From positions 1-55,297 of the forward strand of contig JAHWKM010000007.1 in NCBI GenBank assembly GCA_019347895.1: a stretch of DNA of 55,297 nt, in the 5' to 3' direction. The position numbers and the translations under genes are program-made. Below, in pieces: positions 42,680-51,545 of this stretch (positions are counted from its first letter, which is position 1; the number at the start of each line of letters is the position of its first letter). The stretch is from Candidatus Parcubacteria bacterium. GTDB taxonomy: Bacteria; Patescibacteriota; Saccharimonadia; Saccharimonadales; 2-12-FULL-41-12. The notes under the pieces were generated by a model. The model did no database searches. It was not told the origin of the DNA and was given only the letters and a program-made list of their open reading frames with translations.

Positions 42680-43044
42680 TCCAAATTCCCTCTTATGGTA
42701 TATTCAGCTGTTACATCTTCTACCAGCAAGGATTTTGCAGCCGCCGGTTTGTGGACTACGATTCTCAGCCCGCTCACTTTGCCGAGCGAATATATTTTTT
42801 TGGCTATCGAATAGGCCATAGTTTCTATCAGCTTGAATTTTTTTTGCTCCACGACCCGCCTGACAAGCTCGCTAATTTGCCGGTAATCCTGTGTACTGCC
42901 TATATCATCATTACTAACCTCAGCCACAAGCTCAACGTCAATATAAAAAGTCTGCGGCCTGTCCTGCTCGCCGTCGTTTACGCCGTGATGGCCGATTGCC
43001 TTTATACCGGTAAGTTTAATCTTAGATTTAATTTCAGCCTCCAT
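42676..43044 (-). CDS. folB: Dihydroneopterin aldolase / epimerase
   Basis: 122 aa. Family features: KLTGIKAIGHHGVNDGEQDR near the start (normally ...GxHGVxxxE), DVELVAEVSNDDIGSTQDYR, and the C-terminal SGLRIVVHKPAA. It catalyses the step after folE and dephosphorylation. Its start lies 4 nt from a partial copy of the tRNA-Leu 3' end, so the gene may be read from a transcript that also carries the two upstream tRNAs. Confidence 0.93.
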   Translation of the reverse strand: MEAEIKSKIKLTGIKAIGHHGVNDGEQDRPQTFYIDVELVAEVSNDDIGSTQDYRQISELVRRVVEQKKFKLIETMAYSIAKKIYSLGKVSGLRIVVHKPAAAKSLLVEDVTAEYTIRGNLE

Positions 43045-43048
43045 TAAC

Positions 43049-43248
43049 TGGTGGGCGAGAAATTCGCCCGCATACTAGCCATTTCTTTATGGTGGGCGAG
43101 GAGGGACTCGCCTCGCTAGGAAAAAGAAACTTACTTTTTCTAATGCGACCCCAAAGGCCTTTGGCCTTTCTGGGGCAAGGGTCGGGGAATGCACATTTGG
43201 CATTCCCGTTCGAGTCCTCTTAAGCCAATTATAAAGAAAAGTCTAGCA
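43049..43248. repeat. Partial tRNA-Leu duplications and hairpins
   Basis: The 3' end of the adjacent tRNA-Leu(UAA) recurs at 43090-43110 (21 nt) and in shorter form at 43049-43060 (12 nt). A perfect 40-bp direct repeat (43071-43110 and 43249-43288) includes flanking sequence before the tRNA end. Between them are an AGGAAAAAG/CTTTTTCT hairpin near 43118, a CCCCAAAGGCC/GGCCTTTCTGGGG hairpin near 43150, GGGAATGC/GCATTCCC at 43185-43207, and an inverted T-arm-like segment (GTTCGAGTCC near 43208). No gene is present. Confidence 0.8.
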
Positions 43249-43267
43249 CATACTAGCCATTTCTTTA

Positions 43268-43356
43268 TGGTGGGCGAGGAGGGACTCGAACCCTCAAGGC
43301 TTATTCAGCCAACGGATTTTAAGTCCGTCGCGTATACCAAGTTCCGCCACTCGCCC
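43268..43356 (-). tRNA. tRNA-Leu (anticodon UAA)
   Basis: 89 nt including an encoded CCA. GGGCGAG/CTCGCCC acceptor stem, long class II variable arm, anticodon loop CUUAAAA giving UAA. Transcribed on the minus strand, 4 nt after tRNA-Cys. Confidence 0.95.
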
Positions 43357-43360
43357 AATT

Positions 43361-43434
43361 TGGAGGCGTCGACCAGAATCGAACTGGCATAAAAGGTTTT
43401 GCAGACCTCTGCGTAACCACTCCGCCACGACGCC
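43361..43434 (-). tRNA. tRNA-Cys (anticodon GCA)
   Basis: 74 nt including an encoded CCA. GGCGUCG/CGACGCC acceptor stem, anticodon loop CUGCAAA giving GCA, and U as discriminator base, the known cysteine identity element. Confidence 0.95.
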
Positions 43435-43450
43435 TTATTTATATTTTTTG

Positions 43451-43693
43451 CTATTTATATTTTTGCCTTAAAAGCTCTTTTTGTTGACCGGTTTTCAAAA
43501 ACCGTTCGAGGCTCATCGAATCCGTTCTGGTCGCACAAACTCTAGTTTCTAGCAGTACCCACGGCCGATAACCCTTTGTTGATTTTACCTTACCGTCATT
43601 ATGAAGTCTAAGCCTATTTATAACATTCGCAGTACTACCAACATATAAATCACCGTTGACTCGACTTTTAAGGATATAAACATAGTAGCCCAT
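43451..43693 (-). CDS. GIY-YIG domain protein (UPF0213/YhbQ-like)
   Basis: 80 aa from the ATG at 43693, which opens MGYYVYILKSRVNGDLYVGS, the standard family start; the open frame extends 29 codons further but that part is a CTGCC/GGCAG hairpin-bearing repeat. The GIY-YIG core (YYVYILK ... LYVGST) and the Arg in NVINRLRLHN are present, with Glu in MSLERFLK. These small nuclease-fold proteins are often standalone and of unclear role. Confidence 0.85.
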   Translation of the reverse strand: MGYYVYILKSRVNGDLYVGSTANVINRLRLHNDGKVKSTKGYRPWVLLETRVCATRTDSMSLERFLKTGQQKELLRQKYK

Positions 43694-43832
43694 AGGTTGT
43701 TTTGTGTCCTTCGGGAGATCTACCGAAAGTACGACAGACCAACGCCTAACTCCTCGCCTGTCTGCCGCAGGCAGAGCCAACGCGCCATATAAATAACAGA
43801 GTAAATTATAGCGTAATATATACTGGTTACAT

Positions 43833-44657
43833 ATGGCCTACGAATTTTTTTCGCTTAATGGAGAAATTTTGCCGGTTGAGCTGGCTAAGATTGAGCTGTC
43901 GAATATTGAATATGCTTATGGCTTTGGCGTCTATGAAAATGTGCGGGTATCTAAGGGTAGGATATTTTTCCTTAAAGAACATATCCAAAGGCTACTTAGC
44001 TCAGCCGAAATTATTGGTATCGAACACGGTTTTAGCTCTAGCTTAGTTGAAAATTCCGTAGAAAAATTGCTTGAAAAATTAAAACCGGAAACATGCAATG
44101 TAAAAATCCTGCTTATTGGCGGCAAGGATAAAGGCTCAGCTAATTTGTATATTATGTGCCTCAACCCGCTTTTTCCTGATAGGAAATTATACAAAACCGG
44201 CGCGTATTGCATTACCGAGAATTACGAAAGGCCATTTCCCCACGCCAAATCTCTTAATATGTTGCCGAGTTATCTGGCTTATAAAAAAGCTAAGCAGGTC
44301 GGGGCTTACGACGCGCTTTTGGTTAACCGAGAAAATAAAGTGGCAGAAGGAACCAGAACTAATTTTTTTGCTATAAAAGACAAGACTATTTATTCCCCTC
44401 CCGAATCAGAAATATTGCTAGGCGTCACTCGCGATAAGGTAATAAAAGTAGCCAAACAAAACAGTTACCAAGTCGTAGAAAAAGACTTGCCGCTGAGCGA
44501 GCTGCCGAAATATGACGGCACTTTTATAACCAGCACCGGTTCAAAAATAATGCCGATCAAAACAATTGACAATCTGGATTTTGAAATTCCTGATGAGCTT
44601 TATAAACTCATTGGACTATTTAATAAATTCTTGGACGATTACGCTAAGAAAAAATAA
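43833..44657 (+). CDS. Class IV aminotransferase (branched-chain / D-amino-acid type)
   Basis: 274 aa. Fold-type IV PLP enzyme: YGFGVYENVRVSKGRIFFLK near the start, the Schiff-base Lys in PHAKSLNMLPSYLA (about 148), VAEGTRTNFFAI, and ITSTGSKIMPIKTID. It could be a branched-chain transaminase, D-alanine transaminase or aminodeoxychorismate lyase; motifs do not decide. Given ddl and the absence of a full racemase here, a D-amino-acid role is worth testing. It is followed by a strong hairpin. Confidence 0.9.
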   Translation: MAYEFFSLNGEILPVELAKIELSNIEYAYGFGVYENVRVSKGRIFFLKEHIQRLLSSAEIIGIEHGFSSSLVENSVEKLLEKLKPETCNVKILLIGGKDKGSANLYIMCLNPLFPDRKLYKTGAYCITENYERPFPHAKSLNMLPSYLAYKKAKQVGAYDALLVNRENKVAEGTRTNFFAIKDKTIYSPPESEILLGVTRDKVIKVAKQNSYQVVEKDLPLSELPKYDGTFITSTGSKIMPIKTIDNLDFEIPDELYKLIGLFNKFLDDYAKKK

Positions 44658-44660
44658 ACT

Positions 44661-44771
44661 TTGCTTATTGTTGATTTATTCACCAATAAGCAATTTCTAT
44701 GGAAAGGGAGGATCCGAAGGCGAAGCCTGAGCTAAGGAGGGAAAAACCTGGAGAAAGGGTTTTCCCTCCTT
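44661..44771. terminator. Two perfect hairpins between convergent genes
   Basis: TTGCTTATTG/CAATAAGCAA (44661-44693, 10-bp stem) follows the class IV aminotransferase stop. AAGGAGGGAAAA/TTTTCCCTCCTT (44734-44771, 12-bp stem) lies just past the ahcY stop. Together they probably separate the convergent transcripts. Confidence 0.6.
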
Positions 44772-44776
44772 AAGAT

Positions 44777-46072
44777 CTAATAACGATAATGTTCAGATTT
44801 GAAAGGCCCGTTTTGTGAGACGTCCAGGTACTCGGCCTGATCTTTGGTTAACTTAGTAAGGTTGGCGCCAAGCGCTTCAACGTGGACTTTAGCAACTTTT
44901 TCATCCAGCTCTTTTGACAGACGATGGACATCTATTGAGTAGTCTTTTGTGAAAAGTTCGATTTGGGCTAAAACCTGATTGGAAAATGAGTTGCTCATTA
45001 CGAACGATGGGTGGCCGGTAGCGTTGCCAAGGTTTACTAGACGGCCTTCTGAGAGAACAATAATCCGGCTATTGTTTGGCAGCGTATATAGGTCCACCAG
45101 CGGTTTGACGTTTTGTTTTTTGACGCCTTTTAGATCATTAAGTGCGCCGATTTGTATTTCGTCATCGAAGTGACCAATATTACATACTATTGCCGTATCC
45201 TTCATGCGTTTCATATGATCGAGCGTGATAATGTCTTTGCAGCCAGTGGCGGTTACGAATATGTCGGCTTCATTGACCGCGTTTTCCATGGTTACTACTT
45301 CATAACCTTCCATCAGGGCTTGCAGCGCGCATATCGGATCAATCTCAGTAATTAAAACCCGACAGCCAAAGGCCCGAAGCGATTGGGCGCTGCCCTTGCC
45401 TACATCGCCGTAGCCAGCCACGACTGCTACTTTACCAGCCAGCATCACATCGGTTGCCCGTTTGATTCCGTCGATCAATGATTCTCGGCAGCCATATAAA
45501 TTATCGAATTTAGACTTGGTGACACTGTCATTAACGCTGATAGCTGGCATTTTCAGTATTCCCTTTTTTAGCATTTGATAAAGCTGGTTTACTCCGGTAG
45601 TTGTTTCTTCGCTGACTCCACGGATTTCCCCTAATAGTTCTGGATGTTTTTTGTGAACCAGCGCAGTCAAGTCACCGCCGTCGTCCAGTAGCAAGTTAGG
45701 GCCCTTGCCCTCAAAGTCCAAAGTCTGTTCAATGCACCACCAGTATTCTTCTTCAGTTTCGCCTTTCCAGGCAAAAACCGGCGTTCCAGCTTTAGCGACT
45801 CCAGCCGCCGCGTGATCTTGAGTGGAAAATATATTGCAAGACGACCAGCGCACATCGGCACCTAAAACTTGCAGAGTTTCTACCAATACTGCGGTTTGGA
45901 TTGTCATGTGGATGCAGCCGGCTATCCGCGCACCTTTAAGAGGCTGCGAGCTTTTATACTCTTCGCGTAGTGCTATCAGCCCCGGCATTTCCTTCTCAGC
46001 AAGAGTTATTTCGGTTCTGCCCCAACCGGCTAATTTAATATCCGCAACTTTGTAATCATTTTTAGAGCCCAT
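44777..46072 (-). CDS. ahcY: Adenosylhomocysteinase
   Basis: Hydrolyses S-adenosylhomocysteine to adenosine and homocysteine using bound NAD, 431 aa. Substrate-domain residues ([21 protein letters not shown]), the NAD-binding [27 protein letters not shown], and the C-terminal tail [10 protein letters not shown] are all intact; the tail completes the neighbour's NAD site in the tetramer. It overlaps the downstream end of the kinase gene by 11 nt (46062-46072), a tight two-gene unit. This enzyme is uncommon in reduced CPR genomes. Confidence 0.97.
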   Translation of the reverse strand: MGSKNDYKVADIKLAGWGRTEITLAEKEMPGLIALREEYKSSQPLKGARIAGCIHMTIQTAVLVETLQVLGADVRWSSCNIFSTQDHAAAGVAKAGTPVFAWKGETEEEYWWCIEQTLDFEGKGPNLLLDDGGDLTALVHKKHPELLGEIRGVSEETTTGVNQLYQMLKKGILKMPAISVNDSVTKSKFDNLYGCRESLIDGIKRATDVMLAGKVAVVAGYGDVGKGSAQSLRAFGCRVLITEIDPICALQALMEGYEVVTMENAVNEADIFVTATGCKDIITLDHMKRMKDTAIVCNIGHFDDEIQIGALNDLKGVKKQNVKPLVDLYTLPNNSRIIVLSEGRLVNLGNATGHPSFVMSNSFSNQVLAQIELFTKDYSIDVHRLSKELDEKVAKVHVEALGANLTKLTKDQAEYLDVSQNGPFKSEHYRY

Positions 46073-47024
46073 TTAAAATATCAATCTCCTCGCCAAAATT
46101 ATTCTTATACCTTTCTTTGATTTCCTTTTTATTATAATGCAATTGACTGCCATATTCTTCCACGACGTAAGATGCGACAGTCGCGCCAAGCTGGCCGCAT
46201 TTAACCAGCTCCCAGCCGCGAGAATAGCCGTATAAAAATCCAGCCCGGTAAGCGTCGCCCGCACCCGTCGGGTCAAGCACAACCTTTGGCTTAGCTACTC
46301 CTATATTTATCGCTGATTTTATTTTTTTACCTTGAATAATGGAGCCATTGGCCCCCTGAGTAGTAACAACCACTGGTACTTTTTGCTTTATCTCGCCTGG
46401 CGCTAAGCCTGATTTTTTGGACAACAATGACATTTCATAGTCGTTGACAATGATTATTTCCGCTGCATTGATCCCGGCTGTCAGATGCTCGCTCGGCACA
46501 TTGCTGACCTGCTGGCTAACGTCATAAAACAGCCGCAAGCCGAATTCCTTGCATTGGTAAACCTGCTTTCTCATACCTATCGGGTCGTGCGCGGAGACAG
46601 TTACTATTACTTGTTTACCCGCCCATTTGTCTAAGTTAAGCGTCTGGGAATCAGCCATGGCTCCCGCGTAAAACCCGCCAACTTGATTGTCTTCGGCATC
46701 ATTTATGACGTTGAATGAAGCCGTAGAAAGCTTGCTCACATGCACGTTCTCTATGTTTACGCCTTGCTTGGCAAGATCATCAATATAGTCCTTGCCGTCC
46801 TCGCCAACTGAGCCAACCAAAACAGGGACTTCACCTAGCCTGGCCAGGTTATAAGCGATATTGGCCCCCGTACCGCCACGCGATAATTCTATTTTCTCCA
46901 GCAGCATACTGATAGAGAATGTATGTAGTTTATCCGGCTGAATAAGATCGCGGTATTTGCCGTCGAAAGTCATAATGCGGTCAATCGCTATCGACCCGCA
47001 AACAATAAGTTCAGGTTTAATCAT
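46062..47024 (-). CDS. PfkB-family kinase, probably adenosine kinase
   Basis: 320 aa. PfkB signatures: the N-terminal [17 protein letters not shown] and the C-terminal catalytic [13 protein letters not shown] with the active-site Asp. Coupling to ahcY suggests it phosphorylates the adenosine that AhcY releases, pulling the equilibrium forward; a ribokinase-like sugar specificity is the alternative. TATACT lies 9 nt upstream of the ATG with no Shine-Dalgarno. Confidence 0.85.
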   Translation of the reverse strand: MIKPELIVCGSIAIDRIMTFDGKYRDLIQPDKLHTFSISMLLEKIELSRGGTGANIAYNLARLGEVPVLVGSVGEDGKDYIDDLAKQGVNIENVHVSKLSTASFNVINDAEDNQVGGFYAGAMADSQTLNLDKWAGKQVIVTVSAHDPIGMRKQVYQCKEFGLRLFYDVSQQVSNVPSEHLTAGINAAEIIIVNDYEMSLLSKKSGLAPGEIKQKVPVVVTTQGANGSIIQGKKIKSAINIGVAKPKVVLDPTGAGDAYRAGFLYGYSRGWELVKCGQLGATVASYVVEEYGSQLHYNKKEIKERYKNNFGEEIDILNGL

Positions 47025-47098
47025 TTACGTACCAGTATAGCCGAAATGGGCCTGATTATAAAAATCCCTATTCTGCACTCCGTAAACCGCCTGCCACT

Positions 47099-47488
47099 CT
47101 AGTGACTGCCGGGCATTTCCATGCTGTCCATTGGGTTGTTGCCGCCGGTGTAACCCCATTGCAATTGCCATTGCCTCATTTGTTCCATCTCTGCGGTTTG
47201 GTTTTTTATGATGTCATCTGATAGCTTCTTGATTTCCTCATGCTTGGCATTCTTGTCTGATAATTCAGCCATATCAACCGCGCTTTTATGGTGTTCGATA
47301 ATAAAGGCCAAAAAAGCTTTATCATAGTCATCGCCAGTTTTATTTCCAAGCGAATCCGTCATCTCGCTCATACTCATGCCCCTACTATTTTCTGTATCTG
47401 GTTTTTCAAATGTAGTCGCGGCCACCGAGACTAACAAGCCGCCGATAAAAAATCCGATTAAAGCTGAAAGTAATGTCCGTGTTTCCAT
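47099..47488 (-). CDS. DUF305 protein
   Basis: 129 aa. An N-terminal membrane/signal helix (about 6-25) precedes a DUF305 domain with FIIEHHKSAVDMAELS (the family's H-H motif) and IIKNQTAEMEQMRQW. The C-terminus is Met/His-rich (NPMDSMEMPGSH). DUF305 proteins are often linked to copper handling; the metal here is inferred. It lies 5 nt after the DUF4396 gene. Confidence 0.9.
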   Translation of the reverse strand: METRTLLSALIGFFIGGLLVSVAATTFEKPDTENSRGMSMSEMTDSLGNKTGDDYDKAFLAFIIEHHKSAVDMAELSDKNAKHEEIKKLSDDIIKNQTAEMEQMRQWQLQWGYTGGNNPMDSMEMPGSH

Positions 47489-47493
47489 ATAAT

Positions 47494-47982
47494 TTACTCC
47501 TTGTGTTTATCATGAGCATGGTGTCCGCCGTGCCCCTCATGATATTTCATGACCAAAGCATGGCCTTTGTTCTTTTTTAACAGATGCTTGACGACGGGAT
47601 AGGCTGCAAAAAATGCTGCTGTTAAAGCTATGGGCATACTCACCCAAAATACCGGGTTGACAAGGCCGGCTTCCATTGCCCCGGGGATAACTGCCATCAC
47701 CAGGTTGTCTACCACTTCCATGGTTGCTATTGAAAGTGTATCTGCCGCAAATACAATGGATAGAGCCGCAAAGAAACCTACTCCCACCTGGAGAAGTGGA
47801 ATCGCAGATAGCGCGTAACCGAACAAAAAGGCCAAAGCTACCGCTAGTAAAATCGTAATGCCTACGGTCAAACCCAATGCCGTTCCAATTACTAAACCCG
47901 TAACTTCGCCGATGGCACAACCGGTTAAACAGTGCAGAGTTGCGCTACGGGCCATTTTATTGAGAGCCTGTACGTCTTCCAT
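47494..47982 (-). CDS. DUF4396 membrane protein with His-rich tail
   Basis: 162 aa, with four membrane helices and a start like other DUF4396 members (ATLHCLTGCAIGEVTGLVIG). The cytosolic or exposed C-terminus is very His-rich (EGHGGHHAHDKHKE), suggesting metal binding. It forms an operon with DUF305. An AAGGAGG site lies only 2 nt before the first ATG, so translation may start at the second Met (residue 10). Confidence 0.85.
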   Translation of the reverse strand: MEDVQALNKMARSATLHCLTGCAIGEVTGLVIGTALGLTVGITILLAVALAFLFGYALSAIPLLQVGVGFFAALSIVFAADTLSIATMEVVDNLVMAVIPGAMEAGLVNPVFWVSMPIALTAAFFAAYPVVKHLLKKNKGHALVMKYHEGHGGHHAHDKHKE

Positions 47983-48080
47983 ATCCTCCTTATTTTATAC
48001 CTCACGGATATATGGTAATAGTATAGACTACCATTAACGCAAATATAAACAGCCGTTGGAGGCACTGCAAAGACGTTTGT

Positions 48081-48377
48081 CTACCGAGGTCCCAAAGAAG
48101 CGGCGGCACGAGCCAAAACCGCGCCTATCAGACCATAGACAATCAAGGCGATCAAGGCCGTCCAGTCAAATACACTTTGCGTTACGACTCCCGGGCCGGC
48201 AACGGTCGCTTCTTGTCCGAAGATACCCGCGAACGGCGCCGCCAATGGAGTACTCCAGTCGTACACCCAATCTACAAAAGTGCTTGCCGGATTGGCGCCG
48301 AGAAGCCTGAATGCAAAACGCAGCCCTAGCAGCACCTCTATAAATCCAACTATAGCGTATAAAATTCCTGCGATCAT
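48081..48377 (-). CDS. YggT family membrane protein
   Basis: 98 aa with two hydrophobic hairpins. ILYAIVGFIEVLLGLRFAFRLLGAN and DWVYDWSTPLAAPFAGIFG are typical of YggT/YlmG proteins, which act in envelope organisation. Here it is a single-module version. The 176-nt gap upstream (48378-48553) shows nothing beyond possible promoter sequence. Confidence 0.85.
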   Translation of the reverse strand: MIAGILYAIVGFIEVLLGLRFAFRLLGANPASTFVDWVYDWSTPLAAPFAGIFGQEATVAGPGVVTQSVFDWTALIALIVYGLIGAVLARAAASLGPR

Positions 48378-48553
48378 ATGAAACTCCTTATTTAACTGTA
48401 CGGCTAACTATACGCTTGGCATATGTTAGTGCAGTAAGCTTTTTTACCGCTCGTTTAAACTATAAAGTAGTTTCTGTATGCCTGACAGCTAAAATCATTA
48501 TTACTGTTAATAGTTATAGCAAGAGAGGAGCGTTGCTTCAATTAATTTGGCAA

Positions 48554-48943
48554 TTAGCAGCCTTCTCCTCCGTAGTCGTGGGCATGGTTATAGCGGATGA
48601 CGTCCCTATATATGCTGGTGGATACGGTGATCCCGTGCAACCAACCCGAGTAGCCACAGATGTGCACGCGCGCTGTCCAGGCACTCCCGTTTGAATTAAA
48701 ATTGTGGCAGTGGTACCACCGCACGTTGTCGGTGTGCCCGCTATGTCGCCAAAGGTCGAAGCAGCTTGCGCCATAATGGTAGGCTTGTGCTGTGCGGGGA
48801 ACTAACACATTCGTATAGGTATAATAAGAAGCTACTCCGGCGATACTGAACACCATAGCTATTAATATCAGTTGAATTCTTGTAAGTTTATTTTTATAGA
48901 ACTTACCAATTCCCTTAGGAATAACTGAGTTTGGGATATGCAT
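48554..48943 (-). CDS. Secreted or anchored Cys/His-rich small protein, unknown (129 aa)
   Basis: A signal-anchor helix (about 22-42, IQLILIAMVFSIAGVASYYTY) precedes an exposed ~80-residue domain rich in His, Tyr, Trp, Asn and four Cys (ASCFDLWRHSG, WYHCHNFNSNGS, VHICGYSGW, GGEGC). The Cys could form two disulfides. I recognise no family. A good ribosome-binding site (GAGGAGGG) precedes the ATG. It may bind metal or a surface ligand; this is a guess. Confidence 0.7.
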   Translation of the reverse strand: MHIPNSVIPKGIGKFYKNKLTRIQLILIAMVFSIAGVASYYTYTNVLVPRTAQAYHYGASCFDLWRHSGHTDNVRWYHCHNFNSNGSAWTARVHICGYSGWLHGITVSTSIYRDVIRYNHAHDYGGEGC

Positions 48944-49116
48944 TTCGCCCTCCTCTTTCTTGCTTGCCCTTGTCGGCTGGCCAGCTTGAATTTTACTTAA
49001 ACTACAGTTACAGTATTTTTTCTTAAAATAATTATTAATGCCATGAAATATATTACAGTCGGGTTAACTAAGAAATTGAGTTTGGTCCGAAAAAACAAGA
49101 TTGTATTAATTTAAGC

Positions 49117-50349
49117 CTAAAACCTAAGAACTTTTTGGGCGAATACTCTTGGGATTGATTGAATTGGTTTAAGTCTGATTGGACTATAAACTTCCGCCCA
49201 TGCATTTTTCTTGCCGGTTATAAGGTCATGGATGATCATGGCCGAGGCAGTTCCGTTAGACAACCCCCACTTTCTGAAGGCCGACGCCACGTATAGGTTC
49301 TTTGACCAAGGATAAACCTTGCCGGCCAGCGGGATGCCATCATAAGTTATGTAATCCCTATCGGACCAGCGGTGCGTAATTTTTTTTACTCCAAAGTTTT
49401 CAAAAGCGTAATTTGCTAACTTGTCATAACGTTTATCTTTACTGAGTCTCAAGCCGGATATATTGCCGCCGCCGCCGATCAAAAGTGTTTGTTTGCTATC
49501 TTCTGCTTTAGGAAAGATTGAGTAATGGTTTTTGTCTGGAGAAATATACATCCCTTTGAGCTTTTTAGCCGGAGTTCCGGCAACTATATAAGACTCTGTC
49601 GGATACTCCAAAATACAATAAGCTCCCCGCGCCATAAGCGGCAAGGTAGGCACATTGGTAGCTACAATAATATTTTTTGACCGGACAGTCCCTTTAGAGG
49701 TACGAACCCGGCAAATCCGGCCGTCTTTTATGCCGATAACATTACTGTTTTCAAATACATAACTGCCGTTGCCGTCCACCGTCTTGGCCAAGCCGAGTAA
49801 ATATTTTTGCGAGTGTATCTTCCCCTGCCCAGAAAACTTGACTGCGCCCTTTACTTCAAAAGGCAGGGGGATATTCTTCTCAAAGCTGGCAGGCAAGCCT
49901 AAACGGACTGCTGTCTCAGCTTCTTTTTTAAAATACCTAACTTGCTTTTGATCTGCCGTATAAACAAAATTGTCATCAATTTCCCAATCGCAGGCTATCT
50001 TCTCGTCTGCAATAATTTTACCTACCAAAGTCACGGCTGCCTGGTTGGCCATGCCATATAAACGAGCCTTTTTTTCTCCCAAACGAGTATACAAATCTGC
50101 ATAAATTAGATTGTGCTGGGAGGTAACTTTGCCGGTTGTCCGCCCGGTGGTCCCTCCGCCAATAGTGCTTTTTTCTAATACCGCCACAGAATGGCCTGAT
50201 TTTTTTAACAAATAAGCCGCGCTCAGACCTGTTATCCCTCCGCCGATAATAACAGTGTCCACTACTATATTTTCTTCAAGTCGCGGATACATAGGTTGAA
50301 CATGGGCCTCCTTCCATAAGGAATATTCTTGTTTAGGTAAGTCCGGCAT
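49117..50349 (-). CDS. FAD-dependent oxidoreductase (DAO family)
   Basis: 410 aa. The N-terminal dinucleotide-binding motif VIIGGGITGLSAAYLLKKSG and the ATG-like GGTTGRTTGKVTSQHNLIY stretch match the glycine/D-amino-acid oxidase-like family that often carries a C-terminal Rieske domain; here the Rieske domain is absent. The C-terminal FAD-binding part (YDGIPLAGKVYPWSKNLYVASAF) is intact. Substrate unknown. GGAG precedes the ATG. The 173-nt gap downstream (48944-49116) shows nothing notable. Confidence 0.88.
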   Translation of the reverse strand: MPDLPKQEYSLWKEAHVQPMYPRLEENIVVDTVIIGGGITGLSAAYLLKKSGHSVAVLEKSTIGGGTTGRTTGKVTSQHNLIYADLYTRLGEKKARLYGMANQAAVTLVGKIIADEKIACDWEIDDNFVYTADQKQVRYFKKEAETAVRLGLPASFEKNIPLPFEVKGAVKFSGQGKIHSQKYLLGLAKTVDGNGSYVFENSNVIGIKDGRICRVRTSKGTVRSKNIIVATNVPTLPLMARGAYCILEYPTESYIVAGTPAKKLKGMYISPDKNHYSIFPKAEDSKQTLLIGGGGNISGLRLSKDKRYDKLANYAFENFGVKKITHRWSDRDYITYDGIPLAGKVYPWSKNLYVASAFRKWGLSNGTASAMIIHDLITGKKNAWAEVYSPIRLKPIQSIPRVFAQKVLRF

Positions 50350-50392
50350 TCATTGGCTCCTTTTTGACTAACTCTTAGTTGCTTCTGTTAAC

Positions 50393-50422
50393 TTGACGGG
50401 TATCTGGCTGAGCCTCCATAAT
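50393..50422 (+). promoter_or_regulatory. Promoter of the 135-aa membrane protein
   Basis: TTGACG (50393-50398), 18-nt spacer, CATAAT (50417-50422), followed by an AAGGAGGAGG ribosome-binding site before the ATG at 50464. Confidence 0.5.
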
Positions 50423-50463
50423 TATCCAGCATAATTAAGTCAACAATAATACAAGGAGGAGGT

Positions 50464-50871
50464 ATGTTACAAGCAGCAGCTAAAGTATTCGGAGTTCAAT
50501 ATATTCTCCGCGCTGCCGCCATTGTAACGCTAATTTTAGGAGTGCTTTTGATAGGCGCGTCCGATATGCTGCTTAAATGGTTCGGCAATGAGGAGGCCGG
50601 CAACCAGCATTTTGCCATCTACCTCGGGACAGCTTTGGTAGGGTTTTCGGTTATGAACTGGATTTATAGCAATTTCAACGACTTAAGCGTTCTAAAGCCG
50701 GCAATTTACGGCAACTTGGTAAGTTTGTCGGCGGCGCTCGTCATAGACATCGTATCCTTGGCACGGGGTAGCGTGAACTCCTCGATATGGTTAATCCTAC
50801 TGCTCCACCTTGTTTTCCTAGCAGCGTTCGCTTACTGCTTGAAAATAATACATAGACATAAACTAAGTTAA
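50464..50871 (+). CDS. Four-helix membrane protein, unknown function (135 aa)
   Basis: Four hydrophobic segments (about 15-35, 47-65, 77-97 and 103-125), with a small charged loop after the first (DMLLKWFGNEEAG). I recognise no family. A very strong ribosome-binding site (AAGGAGGAGG) precedes the ATG. It is divergent from the FAD oxidoreductase and convergent with the P-loop kinase. Confidence 0.7.
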   Translation: MLQAAAKVFGVQYILRAAAIVTLILGVLLIGASDMLLKWFGNEEAGNQHFAIYLGTALVGFSVMNWIYSNFNDLSVLKPAIYGNLVSLSAALVIDIVSLARGSVNSSIWLILLLHLVFLAAFAYCLKIIHRHKLS

Positions 50872-50902
50872 CCGCTGCTTGGCATCTTGAATCTCTTGTG
50901 CT

Positions 50903-51439
50903 CTAGGAACCTCTGAGTTCAAGAAAATTTCTAAGACCTTCCGCAGCAATTTCAAGCCTATCGGCAAAGCTGCTATCGTCTATCTGTACATTTATCTCCG
51001 ATTTGAACTCAGCCAAAAAGTTTCTATGTTGCTCTAAATAGTTGTCGAGATGGTCATCGGCCCATGAGGCACGACCAGTTTCGGCAAAAAGCTTTACTAG
51101 AAATGGTTTTGTTAATTCTATATTAATCAGGAAGCAGTCATAACCAGCTCGTGTAAAGTGTGATTTGCGCTCGGCCCATTTCCTGTCCATACTCCCGTCA
51201 AAGATAAATGACTTTTTAGACGAGATTAGCCTCTCATAACGTGACCGTTGACGCTTTTCAAATTCTTCAACTCCTCCAGGTATATTGATATCACTTATTC
51301 GCAGATCTTCTCTGACTTCATAGCGGATTTGATCTGTGCTGAATATAGGCAACCCGAATTCACACGACAAATAGTGAGCAATCGGCGTCTTGGAAGTACC
51401 AGGGACGCCTCCAAACACCACAGCAAACGGCTTCTTCAT
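50903..51439 (-). CDS. P-loop kinase (AAA_33-like)
   Basis: 178 aa. Walker A reads GGVPGTSKT; an FSTDQIRYEVRED stretch follows with a substrate-binding-like Asp/Arg, and KKSFIFDGSM resembles a Walker B. This fits small-molecule or nucleotide kinases of the zeta-toxin/AAA_33 type; the substrate is unknown. No antitoxin-like neighbour is visible. Confidence 0.8.
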   Translation of the reverse strand: MKKPFAVVFGGVPGTSKTPIAHYLSCEFGLPIFSTDQIRYEVREDLRISDINIPGGVEEFEKRQRSRYERLISSKKSFIFDGSMDRKWAERKSHFTRAGYDCFLINIELTKPFLVKLFAETGRASWADDHLDNYLEQHRNFLAEFKSEINVQIDDSSFADRLEIAAEGLRNFLELRGS

Positions 51440-51503
51440 AGAGCTATTTTAAAACATTAAATCAAAAAGCTCACCATGCTAGTAGGGTTTATACAAGCCA
51501 TTT

Positions 51504-51545
51504 CTATGCAAACGAACCGGTCTTGGCCTCTCCTGCCCACTTCTA
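51504..51545 (-). pseudogene. Relic 3' end of a second dihydrofolate-reductase-like gene
   Basis: This ~42-nt stretch matches the last codons of the gene at 51883-52491: it encodes ...GEAKTGSFA-stop, against ...GEVKTGSFA-stop, and the DNA matches ...AAGACCGGTTC.TTTGC.TAG. An in-frame stop lies just upstream. The 71-codon frame at 51479-51694 on the same strand reads it in another frame and is probably spurious. Confidence 0.5.

Noticed and set aside
43189-43392. Open frame reading MVGEEGLEPS... across tRNA-Leu(UAA)
   Set aside because: It is the well-known spurious peptide produced by translating the antisense of a tRNA gene; the tRNA structure explains the sequence.
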